From NCBI RefSeq assembly GCF_032854445.1, contig NC_088299.1:4937001-5001000 (forward strand): DNA of 64,000 nucleotides, given 5' to 3'. The position numbers were made by a program, and so were the translations under genes. A model generated the notes under the pieces. The model was not told the DNA's origin. It saw nothing but the letters and a program-made list of their open reading frames with translations, and made no database searches. Below are positions 1 to 11,299 of this stretch, piece by piece (the stretch's first letter is position 1; each line of letters opens with the position of its first letter). This DNA is from Liolophura sinensis. Its lineage: Eukaryota > Mollusca > Polyplacophora > Chitonida > Chitonidae.

Positions 1-405
1 ACACTTATGCAAATTTTATAATGGTATGGTAAGTGAGAAATTCCGGTAAACCCTAATACCAATACCGTAATGACATGGTAAGTAATACATTCTGTTAAAC
101 ACTAGTACAAATTTTATAATGACATAGTGACTGAGAAATTTTGTTAAACACCTATACAAACATTAAACACTGATTCAAACATTGTAATCACACGAGAATT
201 GTAAACGATGTATATGACGTTTAACATTCTCTTTGGAAGCGAAAGTAAGAATACAAACTAAATCGGCATTTTGTCCAAGGTTGGCTATTTTTTGTTTGAG
301 ACTCTGTCCAGCTCCTTCTCCCGATACGCAAACACGATCACTGTCACATAGACATAAGTGAATCACAAATAAAATATATTAATTATCAGATTTATACATA
401 GATTT

Positions 406-660
406 ATTTATTTATTTGATTGGTGTTTTACGCCGTACTCAAGAATATTTCACTTATACGACGGCGGCCAGCATTTTGGTGGGTGGAAACCGGGCAAAGC
501 CCGGGGGAAACCTACGACCATCCGCAGGTTGCTGAGGACCTTCCCACATACGGCCGGAGAGGAAGCCAGCATGAGCTGGACTTGAACTCACAGCGACCGC
601 ATTGGTGAGAGACTCCTAGGTCATTACGCTGCGCTAGCGCAATAACCAACTGAGGCCCCG
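406..660 (-). repeat. tRNA-derived SINE, family A (near full length)
   Basis: The minus strand reads as a SINE. A tRNA-like head lies at the right end (A-box-like part near 640-655, B-box-like TGAGTTCAAGTCC near 582-594). A body with CATGCTGGCTTCCTCTCC and CGGCCGTATGTGGGAAGG follows, then the 3' tail GTAAAACACCAATCAAATAAA at the left end. The first bases of the head (GGCTCAG) are slightly deleted. At least eight clear copies of this family lie in the window, so it serves as the reference repeat here. Head and tail are seen directly; the Meta/Nin-DC-like superfamily is only a guess. Confidence 0.9.
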
Positions 661-851
661 ATTTATACATAGAGGTTGCACAATGAAAGCCCATATAGTG
701 TATATCTTTATTATGATTTTTTCTTTTATTTTCAAGACTTAAATTGCAATGGATTTTTGTTGTACTACCAGCTTCCATCACCCAAAGTTTAGGGTTATAT
801 CAGGATAAAACACAGGGAAAGGGGGAGGTAAACTGATTGTCAAAAACCAGG

Positions 852-852
852 G

Positions 853-921
<69 letters not shown>
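852..921. repeat. Compound (TA)n(CA)n microsatellite
   Basis: A run of TA dinucleotides at 852-874 passes directly into a run of CA dinucleotides to 921. It generates a spurious VCVCVC/YIYIYI frame on the minus strand. It sits immediately left of the element fragment at about 940-1825. Confidence 0.97.
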
Positions 922-922
<1 letters not shown>

Positions 923-939
923 AAGATCCTGCCAACAAT

Positions 940-1825
940 ATCGGCGTCCTCACATACGTCTATTAGTACCTTAGATGACATTGTTCCTTGAAGCGAGACG
1001 CCTAGCGGGGTTAGAATCATCCATTTTTAACACCAGCTGGACATTTCCTGCGAACAAAGTGGTCTTTAGAGACTTCCGATCAGTGGTTGCTCTCAATAAA
1101 CACGTCTGGAGAGTCCCTCTATTTTGCACAGACTTAAGTTTATATGATGCTTATCCTAGATGGAAATATGGACGAACAGCTGGCAAACTCTTTCCATTTC
1201 TTTCACAAGCCACGATTACGTCGCCTCTCTTACCATACACATAATATTATTGTGACATGTAAACAGCTATATCCTTATTTGCTTGTGGCTTGAAGTCAAG
1301 AGGTTGAAGGATGGTGATTTGCTTTAAACACTAATTCGGATCACCTTAAGTTACTCCAGTGGTGTAATAGAGAAAAAATATACATAGAAATAACCCTTAG
1401 TTTTCAACAGTTTTCCTTCTTGTAGAGCACCAGCTAGCCCATGTGACATGTGCGGAGATATTGATCTTTCTTTTGGTGTGACTTTTGGTGGCTCTGGCAT
1501 TAGATTAATATACGCCCCTCTGAGAAGAAGCCAAACCAAGTTTTTATCGTTGTGTAAGGTTTCTGTTCAGATACTCGATAACATTATCAGTTCTGTGTAT
1601 ACAAATTCAACTCAGTGCGCATGCCGACTCTGAAAAAAGGGAATATATCCAATGTACGATCAAAAGACCGATAAGTCAACTTCAAGAAATACTGATAAAA
1701 CTTTTGAAAGATATGAGTCGCGATTCGTATCTAAGACTTTAAACTCAATGTAATTGCCGCCCAGGACAAGAGTGGGCCAAAGTACACAGGGTATCAATAT
1801 GCTGTTACAAGGGCTGGAGAAGGGG
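940..1825 (+). repeat. Diverged fragment of the 6-18 kb element
   Basis: This stretch runs collinear with 13925-14885. Shared landmarks are GGGGTTAGAATCATCCATTT, ACCAGCTGGACATTTCCTGC, AACCAGCTGGCAAACT-like, TTTTTATCGTTGTGTAAGGT and the CAATGTACGA / GATAAG block. It is more diverged than the copies at 6-18 kb, with small indels throughout, so it is an older copy. No terminus is obvious; the left edge abuts the CA microsatellite. Confidence 0.75.
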
Positions 1826-2089
1826 CCGAGGGTGAAGGTGACGCCTTCAGCTGAAAGCCCAGGGGATCCGTGATGTAAATATGTTGACACGCCTACTACA
1901 AGTAAAACTCGTGTCTGATGCCTCAAGTCTTTCGATCTTGGCTTCGTGTAACACAGACTCGGTCATACTGATGTGACTTTGGCCAAACCTTTTCCACAAC
2001 TGCTACTGATGAAAGAAATAAACCTGATATTACAATGGGCATGCTGATTTTAAATAAAGTTAAATAAAACTGAGACAAATTGGTGAGAA

Positions 2090-2235
2090 GCATAATTTCA
2101 ACGCTTACAGATGACGTACAGCACACAGAGAAAAACCAGAGCAGAGACGACAGCGTGACAGCTGGTAAATGGTCACACGTAACCGTTGAAATGCGGCTTC
2201 TTGTCAATTTACCTCAGTTAGGGTTTTAACTGTAA
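2090..2235 (+). repeat. Short dispersed repeat (copy 1)
   Basis: The segment resembles 32440-32570, sharing GACGTACAGCA, AAAACAGACCAG-like, GCGTGACAGCTGG, TCACACG and CGGCTTCTTGTCA. Its 3' half (CAATTTACCTCA and TGTTCAT) resembles 58365-58415. A weaker relative lies at 55000-55110. The family is unknown to me and I see no coding potential. Confidence 0.55.
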
Positions 2236-2239
2236 CTGT

Positions 2240-3450
2240 TCATATAAATGCTTAAACAGTAGCAAATTTAGCCCCGTAGAAACATGGCGTACGCCGATAT
2301 AGGTAAAAACAATATGCAGTGATGTTAACTGCAGTTCACTAGATGTCGCTGGTCTAGTTACTCAAAATGCTGAGTTATTATCACATTTAACATACAATCA
2401 CGTTAAAACAATGCAACGTAAACCACCACCTTTCCTTACACCTCCTGATTTAAAGTCGTAGACATTCTAGATTCTAGCCTACAATCTTATTGCTCGGGGC
2501 CAATCGGATACAACATGCTTTATGTGAATTAGGAAGCAAACGCACATTTCTAAAATGTTTCTTTTGCATAAGCAATGTAATGAAAAAAAATGGAAAGAAT
2601 CCTCCCAGCTGATACCACTTTTCAATGCAGAAGTTTGAAAAGTTTTATATGAGCCCACTCCCCCTCCCCAAATAACTGTGCACTTAATATAAATTACACC
2701 AGACAGAGTGGATTTATGAAAACTGGTTGATTAGCTTATAGTGAGCAATAAAAACTTTTCGTTTCTGTGTACTGACCCAACATATTCCAAGCCATACACT
2801 CAGTGACTATCAATGAACCATTGACTGCTAATGAAACATTGGCTATACGGTCGTCTGTATTTTACGATGATCATCAAACTCAGTTGTTAGAGCGTCCGTT
2901 GTCCTTAATTCTACGTATCTTAGTGAAAAATCAAGATGTCAGGGAGTGACCCAAGACCTACAGCTTAGAGTCTCCAATATCACCTATCAGACGGTCATTT
3001 TCTGGTGATAATGATGGTTATTCTCTGTGGTCAGTGCTGATCCCCTGGTCAAGCCGTCTGGACAGCTTGTCACTTACCCAGTCAGACGTTTTCACAGAGC
3101 TAAACCTAGATCAATATGTCGACATAAAATAGAGAATTCCCTTCATAATACCCCAAAATAAACGGGATTCCGTGTCATATTGACCTGAGGCATCGATAAT
3201 AAAAGGATCTTAACCGATGATTTTCTGTATTCCAATTACTGGTGGGAAATGCTTGTGTACCACACGAGCTACATCTTTGCATCATGCATATAATCCTACA
3301 AGATTATTCTAACGTTTCTTAGTTCCCCACAATATATTTCTTTGGGGTGCTTTAGTTTGTAACAAGAGTTCAGTTTCCGAAGATCTGCCTTTGGCGTGCA
3401 ATTTGCTGGTATTTAAGCATTTACAGAGACAATTAGAATAAAAACAATGA
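2240..3450. other. AT-rich interval, nothing recognised
   Basis: No SINE, tandem repeat, splice-bounded coding stretch or RNA gene could be recognised. Stops are frequent in all six frames. Confidence 0.5.
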
Positions 3451-3510
3451 AATGGGAAAAAACACCAATGCACATCAAATTAGACAACTACTTATTGTCG
3501 AAGGCAGATG

Positions 3511-3610
3511 TCCAGAAGTTCACATCGGTGTCCAGAAGTTCACATCGGTGTCCAGAAGTTCACATCGGTGTCCAGAAGTTCACATCGGTGTCCAGAAGTT
3601 CACATCGATG
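3511..3610. repeat. 20-bp minisatellite, five units
   Basis: TCCAGAAGTTCACATCGGTG is repeated five times head to tail; the last unit has one G-to-A change. The units are otherwise identical, which points to recent expansion by slippage. They create a repetitive 62-codon frame (3452-3640) that I do not regard as a gene, because the unit length is not a multiple of three and the repeat frame rotates. Confidence 0.97.
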
Positions 3611-3619
3611 AAACATAAA

Positions 3620-6050
3620 TCCATTACGCGAAAGAGATAAGGTTGCCGTTTACATCTACTTTGAGATAAACGCTTCATAAACATAATTCTTTTATCTCCA
3701 GCCGATTAGGTCTGTGAACAATTTGAAATCAAACGCCAAGGAAGGTTTTTGTCTAAGCTTAGATGAGTTTCAGTTTTTTTTAAAACTGTTCGTTGAAGAA
3801 CAGTCTGATTAATATCTTCGTTCTAGGCCGTTGGTTGAAAGATCCACTCGTAGAGTAGCCATTTTGATATTTTGAAGTCTCTGGGTACAAATAAAAAACA
3901 ACAAAAACTAATGATTCTCTTGTCAGCCAGTTAATGAAATCAATTTAATTGTTGTCGATTAGTCTAATTAACTGAATAAAAGCCAAAAAGCTCCCAGGTT
4001 CAGATTGTTGCTTAGGCTGGATTAGCGTTAAAGAACGATCAATGGATAAAAGAACAGAAAATGTCTGACTCAAAAGCTTATTAGCCTATCATTTGCCTCT
4101 TATCCGGAAGATCGATAATATACGCCGGGAAATTCGACAGATTGATGGAACGTAAATACGATTTAAATTACAAAGACATCTTTAACTATAATGTTATTAC
4201 GCTTATTTCTCATAATCAACCGTTAAATAGTATCCGTATCTATTTCACAAAAAAGATGACGACTGCTTTTGGATGCCATCTTGACATATCATAGGCGTAA
4301 CGCCCGAGGATCAAGCTGATTAAAGCGTTCTTTAGCAGCGGTCATTCGGCTCTTATCCGAAGACTTCGGAAGCAGAAATTTGGCTGGGATCGATTTAACT
4401 GTGGGATTAGGTGAAGATGTTTTTCAAGTACCTTCAAAATTACGAATTTACTTCGGGCAATCCGGATTCTCCAACCCATGCACATGAGGGCCGTCATGTA
4501 AATGAGAAATTCTTAAGAATGAATGGATGAATAATTATAGCTTATGGCAATGTTGTGGTAAGAACATGCTTACAATACGAGCCAGTGAATAAAATTCCCA
4601 TTTTACTTCGTTAGAACCAATGCAAAAATATAATTGCAAGACAATTTTTAGACGGTCTGTTATTTTCATTGGAACTGGATGTAAAACTGCAGACTGTATT
4701 AGTGAATGCATTTTATTCCCAGTTCCAGATATTTTACAGGGGAGACACAGGACTCAACCCATGTTCTCCCACATATAAATCACCAAGATACAGACCTAAA
4801 TGAACCACGATCAATTATACAGTAGAATTGTCTCATGTAGGTAACGTAATACGAAACCGTGTGCAATGATAGATATCTCTAATATACATAAAGTTTCATA
4901 TTTATGAACTGTTCCGAATGGCAGATACAGTGATCATCACAGACCACGTTGCGTAATGACATACCTCCATACTTGATCACGTGCTAAGGCGTTCTCTTTG
5001 TTACACCATTCTAACAAAACCCACAGCAGTGACCTGCCTGGGAAAGGCGTCAAATCTAAGTAGACCTCAAGATCCTCCATATTATCATCTCAACTGAACG
5101 TGTTGAAACAATTCAATGACATTTACCTTAATGACTGACAAAAAAATTATGCTTATCTGAAAGGAATATTTATTTGAAAGATTTAAATGAAATCTCGATA
5201 GGCTCAAAGCCTCGTTCTGTACTGGTTGTTTTTTTTTCTAACGGGTGCTTTTCTCAACGAGATCATCTTAAGTGAAGGATTATTGATTGCATCATACGGC
5301 CAGACTTAAAAGAAAAGACAAGAAATTAGTCTTAAAAATAAGTCATTTCTTAAGAGACAGAAAAACAGGCCTAAATGGCCAAAGCCATTTTGTCCGGACG
5401 TGTTTTGGTAACTCAGTATTAAATATTTAATCTGGAATTCTTATCAGGCAATGGCATACGCTACTCTGGAAAAACAAGAAATGCGATGTGGCCTCACCCA
5501 TGCCCCAACCTCTTTTGGCTAAACGATAGAACACTGTCCGCGTGACGTCGGCGGAAACAGGTGCGTTCGGCGATTACGGAATTAAATCGTGCTTGGTTGG
5601 TTAAAACTGATAACATGGTGGCCATGAAGAGTTTCTGAATGTGTGCGATTCTGAATGTGTACGACTTTGCGATACCTCAGTTTTGTAACATTATAAAAAT
5701 AAAAAATGTGCTTTTTAAATTTCATTTAGAATGCTTTATCATTAAATGTTATACATTTGGTATAGTCTTGTCCTTTTTTTTACAAAGGAAACATACAAAC
5801 ATTTTGTCTGCTGATGTTAAGAGTCTGAGAAAACGATAAGTTAAATTTAAATCAAAACGTCATTGCTTTAAATCGGAATCCTTTTTCAAAGTGTAAATAT
5901 ATTCTGATATGGAGAGGTTGGATTGAGCAGACTATAAACAACAGGTCGTCAATAAATTGTATAAATTTGAATGATCGTTTTGTTATATTATATGTCATCT
6001 TTCGCTATGCATCGTAAGACATCAGGTATAGTAACAAAGAGCAATTGTGT
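3620..6050. other. AT-rich interval, no gene seen
   Basis: No coding region or RNA gene is evident. A weak match to a mollusc-type repeat start (GAATGAATGGATGAATAATT followed by a GGCAATGTTGTGGTAAGAAC-like body) lies at about 4515-4580, similar to 28510-28600 and 58450-58540. The rest looks unique. Confidence 0.45.
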
Positions 6051-6116
6051 ATGAGAAAGTTCAGTAACTCCCCACTTCACATGGGATGTATCTATACGTC
6101 GACATAGGCACTCGTA

Positions 6117-6178
6117 TATTGGTCATCAATCAATATAGACATTCGTATATTGGTCATCCATCAATATAGACATTCCAG
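6117..6178. repeat. 31-bp direct duplication
   Basis: CGTATATTGGTCATC(A/C)ATCAATATAGACATT occurs twice in tandem. The equivalent place in the direct copy (about 14430-14460) has one unit, so the duplication happened after the copies separated. Confidence 0.85.
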
Positions 6179-9100
6179 GGGAATAACGCTCTTCTCAAAG
6201 AAAACAATGTTGAAACCTGAGGAACGTTTCATGTATAATTTTTCTCCTAAGCAGCACTGAACTACTACAGAGTCATCCAATTAAGGTCAGAAGTAGTAAT
6301 TCGGAGGAATTAGGGATCATATCGCTGTCTACATGTCATATGCCTGTAATGGTGTTTGTTTGATATATAGGAGGAAATCCCGTGTTTTGTAAGGTGACTA
6401 GAATAAGTTTGCCAGCTGGTTAATGGTATTTCGATCCATTATTATCAATATATAGATGTGTGTCCGCGTAAACCAGGGACTGACCAGACGCGTTAGCTGC
6501 CAGCAAGCACTGACCGGAAGTCCCTAATGACCACTTCGCTCGCAGGAAATGTCCAGCTGGTGTTAAAAATGGATGATTCTAACCCCGTAGACGTCTCGGT
6601 CGAAGGCTTGATGTCTCCGAATGTGCTAATACACGTATTCCCCGACACCTTTATTGTGAGGAGTCGTAGAGCGTATATACAGGGTTCAGTTCAACCATAT
6701 ACACCCATATATCACAAACAGGTTTCGTACTCCTATTTTGCTTCCCGTTACCCTGGATATATACACACTTCAACTCTTCTACTCAATTGCTTTATATCAC
6801 TATACATGGTGTCTTCAGATGTGTGACGAGAAAACTGGCTAATAATATAGCAAAACGATCATTAAAATGTATGCATTTTATTGGCGTTCTCTTGTTTATA
6901 GTAGGTTCCATCATACCTTTCCATATCAGAATATATTTACACTTCGATAAATGATTTAGATTTAAAGCCACGAGGTTTTGATTTAAAATTTGACTTGTCG
7001 TTTTCTAATACAATTAAAACCAGCAGACAAAAGGTTTGTACATTTCATATGTAAAAGACAGGACAACACTATACAAAATGAGTATATTCATCGGTGATGT
7101 ATCTATATTTTGTTTAAAAAGCATATATATGTGTAATTTATAATACTTGAAACAAAATTGAAGAACCAGAGAGAAACAACCAGCATACATGTAAGCTGTG
7201 ATAAATTGGGGGAACGAAATACGTACTTATGTTTGCTTCGTATTGTTTAACCCGATCAACTTTAATCCAAGCAAGTCGACGCCGAAAACAGACAGAAATC
7301 ATGCATAGAAATACATTACCTCAGTTTGTATCCACAAACTTGGCAAAAGTTGCTTAACCTCCACGTGTAAAAAAATCTCTTCGGGTCACGATTTTCCTCT
7401 CTATCTGACGCAAGGGAGAAAAAATATCCGCTGGGCAATGCAAACTCACGTCAATCAAGGATGTGTAATCGCAAAGCATCAAGTTATTTGCTTATGGAAT
7501 GGTGTGCATTCATATCGACGACGAAATAAAAAGCAGGTATTAAATCACTTCAAACTGCCAATTTCAAAGAGATTTGGCAGAATTATTCCCAAGTTGTGAT
7601 AAAAGGCAATTAACCGTGTGACAGAAGCATGGAGATCATGACAGGTTTGTCTTGACGTATCAGATGGACTTTCAAATACGGAAAACTTAACAGACCACGA
7701 GAATCATCAACTGATTGGTTTGTCAGAGGTATTTATGGCACGAAAGGTGACACAGAACGCTTTCTTTAAATCATAGAGACAGATAGACAGAAGCGCCGAG
7801 AAACGAGCCGTGGGTCTGGATACCCTTAGACTAATAGACAATGACTTGTTTCCTTTAGCATAACTCCATTACTGGAATTTTTTGATCATCTGTTTGCTTG
7901 AAATTTTAATGCAAGCAGAACATCTAAACTCACGCCTAAAACTTCTGTGCTGGAATGTGTTTGTTACAGTGTTTCTATGGGGCTTTCAGTTATACAGCGT
8001 CTAGTTCCGACGTATGCCTACAGGTTTGTTTCTTTCCGCTTGTTATTTGACAAATGCTTTTTCTTCACTTCTGAAATGTGCTTCATGTTCTGCAAATTCC
8101 GATTTGTTTTCTTCATTATTCTCCTCTCAACCATTTTCTTTTATCGAGTCAATTAGACCAACGGCCGGCATCCATCCATATCCTTGAAAAGGACGTGTTA
8201 AACACGGAGGAAGTTACGTAAAATCATAGTGATCATTAAGTGCAGAAAAGTGCCTGTTTTCTGTAGTTATGTAGACTATCCATTGATGTTTTACATCTCT
8301 AAAACTTCCCCTGAGGGCTGATAACAAGGTCTTGTTAAAAACACAATCCATTCCAAGAGAAACGGTTGATATCTTAAAATCATTTAAACCTCTATAAAAG
8401 GAATGATGTGGCAGTCGACGTTTTAGATGGAAATGTGTCAACCAGTACAGTCATCTTAGACGAACACTTGTCATAAAACGGATAGAGGATGTCTTAAACC
8501 TGAGATAAAAGTAAGACCTTTGAAAGATATTTTTCTAAATAAATATGAGCACTCGTTTTGCCCAGCAATGGATAAATTTCAGTGTTACCGCAATGAAGTT
8601 TGTGACACGTGTATGGGAAAAAGCAGCTGTCTTCAGTTTCATCTAAAATTTAATTTACTGTGTAAGTCATGGCTGTTAAATAACTGGCCCCATGAACCAG
8701 TTCCTATCCGTCATTCATCACTGCAAAACCAATGTCAAAAGTGGGCGAAGTAGAATGCTTTAACCTTAAAATGATGAACAAAAACTCTGAGGGCAAGCAG
8801 ATTAAATTAGACTTAAATGTAGCGATAGGTCAAACCATCCTAAACAGAACTTACTATTGCTATACTGTGACAAACTGAATAAAACAACCCTTCCGAATTG
8901 AAAATGAAAACACTTTAAGAAGATATGTGCCAAATCTTTGCGTCGGAACAAACATTCGGATAATATCCGTCAACCAAAATTGACCTAACAGGCCAATAAT
9001 CGCGAGGCCATTTCCAAAAACGACGTTTAACACAAACCACCAAAGAAGTTAGGATGTAATTATGCCAAAAAGAAAAGGTCAAACTATAAGACCGCCATTC

Positions 9101-10128
9101 GTCTTTCTTGCAGTGTATCCCTCATTTGCTGCGATTATGTAGACTTTTTCAGAATAAAGTTTATGCAGAGTACAAGATTTTGAAACCGCACAAAGTGTTG
9201 TCCTCGTCATTTTCTGACCAGTGAAACCACAGGTGAATTCAACCCTCGTTAGTTCGGCGAGGAGGTTTACACGTACTTCCTGGAAACTTACAGAAGTTTT
9301 TATAAAACAAAAATATAAATATAAACACTGTAGGAGGAAGGCACATATAATCCGAGGGTTGTTTCTGGTGTTGCCTTCCTGCAACTCTGGCCCTAGAACA
9401 AATATGGTCCAATGATGATATCCAGCTCTACCGGGTTTGTCTGCGATTTTAACTAAGAAGGGTAAAATGGGAGACTCGATAACGAGCTACACAGAAGATC
9501 GAAACGACTGTAGAGCGCATCGATTCTGTTGTGAGTTCGCCATTATTGATTATACGACAGCTTGTAAATAAAACAATTTGATCACAATGCCGTGTTGGAG
9601 TTGAGGACCACAACCGATCAAAGCCACGTCAACATGACGATGTCAATCTGATAACCAAGCCTGGATCCAAAGCCTTGGGGCATTATTGAAGTCGGTGACC
9701 TACTACATGTACTCTGGAGGAACTATTTAACAAACACAAAACCTTTCTTAAAGAAAGGCGCATAAATATACCTACCCGTCACACAGAAATACCACAACTT
9801 TACTGGATTCCTAAAATGCATAAATCTCCATACAAGGCTCGATTTATTGCAGTGGTTTTGATATTGTAAATTATCCTTATTTAGATAGCAATATATCAAA
9901 GGGTCCTGCATATGGCGTATACATATCTCGCCTTGTAGCATTTGTCAGATCTTGCGTTAATTGTGATGACTTTAATCTGCGTCACAATTGCTAGTTCAAA
10001 AACTAGTTTGTCAAGGATACTCCATCAAACGCCTTCATTCTACGTTTCTCAAAGTTTACAATGAGTATTACACTCTCGTTGGCAGGTATGGACAGAGCGT
10101 TCAGAATCTCTGGCGATCTGCATTGTGA

Positions 10129-10265
10129 TCAACCACATAGACAGCGCTGTTATCCCTATGTACATATCTATCACGTACACGGTATTTAACAACATAGATG
10201 GCGCTGGTTGCTCAGTGTAACCGTCTATCTTGTATGTCATGTGTAACATCATAGATGGCGCCTCT
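10129..10265. repeat. Degenerate ~60-bp tandem repeat, about three units
   Basis: The motif CATAGA(C/T)(A/G)GCGC recurs at about 10136, 10194 and 10250, each time within a similar context of TGTAT and TAACA(A/T)CA. It lies within the 9700-10775 insert that is specific to the inverted copy. Confidence 0.6.
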
Positions 10266-11299
10266 TGTAGCATGAGATCTTTACATATTAACGGGAAAGA
10301 CATAATCGTCCGTTACTTTTGAATCATAATCTGATCGGTTAGGGCCTGTAACGCTCGTCATTTTCAAACTGTATCTAATATTGCTTAACCTGGGGCTAGG
10401 GGCCGTAAAGGTAGCCATGCTAATTACATCAGCATGATGCCTTTATGAACAGTTGCAATTAAAGCGCGACTGAGATACTTGTTTAGCTGTTATTTGACAT
10501 GGAACTCATTCACGGACTACGAATTTGAACTTTGATACGGAATTCATGCCTGGAATATTCATTGTCTGCCCGGCATCATTGAAAACTGATGACCGCTTCT
10601 CTCTTGTATGTTACCGGCTTTATTTCTTATTTGTATAATTTCTTACATACCTTTGTCTTCGTGAGTTAGTGTTAAACGTTGTAGTGGAAATGGATCTTGC
10701 GATTATCGACTTGGAACGCCCTTTACGGACTACGAATGGTATAGGAATGTCGGACTTCACGCTTATATTCAGATGATCAAGCATATATTGGCCTGTCCCT
10801 TTAATAATGAGCGCTAATTCTGGATAGTACAAACAATGTCGATTATAAAGTCTTACATATGACCCATGATTCGGGAAACAAATAGGTCTTAATGTCTTCT
10901 CGTTATTTCTTGTGGTGGCCTTCTCAGCTGTCGACTCGTACATTTGCTAGACATCCTTTGTTTAGAATCGACATGCCCGTGTTGTCGCCGATGAAAACAC
11001 GGGACTGATAACGGAATCTTTGGTTAGTATGAACGGTTGGTATTTGGATAGAAACCATACACAACGATAAACACTTATTTTGGTTTTATTTCACAGGGTT
11101 GTATATTGATCAAACGTCAGTACTATGCATCGTAAGACATCAGGTGTACTGACAAAGAGCAATTGTGTAGAAGAGTTAAAGTGTACATACACACGGTAAC
11201 GGAAAGCAAAATGGGTGCACGTAACCTGTTTGTGAAACAGGGTTAATATGGCACATCTGAATCCTGTATATCTTCCTTCCAATCCCCAACAATCTCTGT

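Larger units (their letters stand above)
6060..11120 (-). repeat. Large unclassified interspersed element, inverted copy
   Basis: Read on the minus strand this is the same element as on the plus strand from 11300 to 18200. The segment 6060-9000 corresponds to 11560-14520, 9050-9700 to 14900-15720, and 10780-11120 to 14560-14890. The interval 9700-10775 has no partner in the right-hand copy, so it is an insertion here or a deletion there. The 99-codon plus-strand frame at 6527-6826 and its inverted partner at 13738-14037 differ at six residues, so the arms are recent. I see no transposase or reverse transcriptase, so the class is unknown. It could be a non-autonomous DNA or foldback element, or a plain segmental duplication. 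Confidence 0.75.

Noticed and set aside
405-660. tRNA gene signals (A and B boxes) in SINE heads here and at 45846, 46665, 47948 and 51319
   Set aside because: The heads continue into SINE bodies and lack a proper acceptor stem and anticodon arm, so they are tRNA-derived retroposons.
3511-3610. Possible CRISPR array
   Set aside because: The 20-bp units are directly adjacent with no spacers, and the context is an animal genome.
6527-6826. 99-codon frame with a close partner at 13738-14037
   Set aside because: The similarity follows from the large inverted repeat as a whole. No domain is recognised, non-synonymous changes predominate, and neighbouring frames of the same element are broken in one copy.
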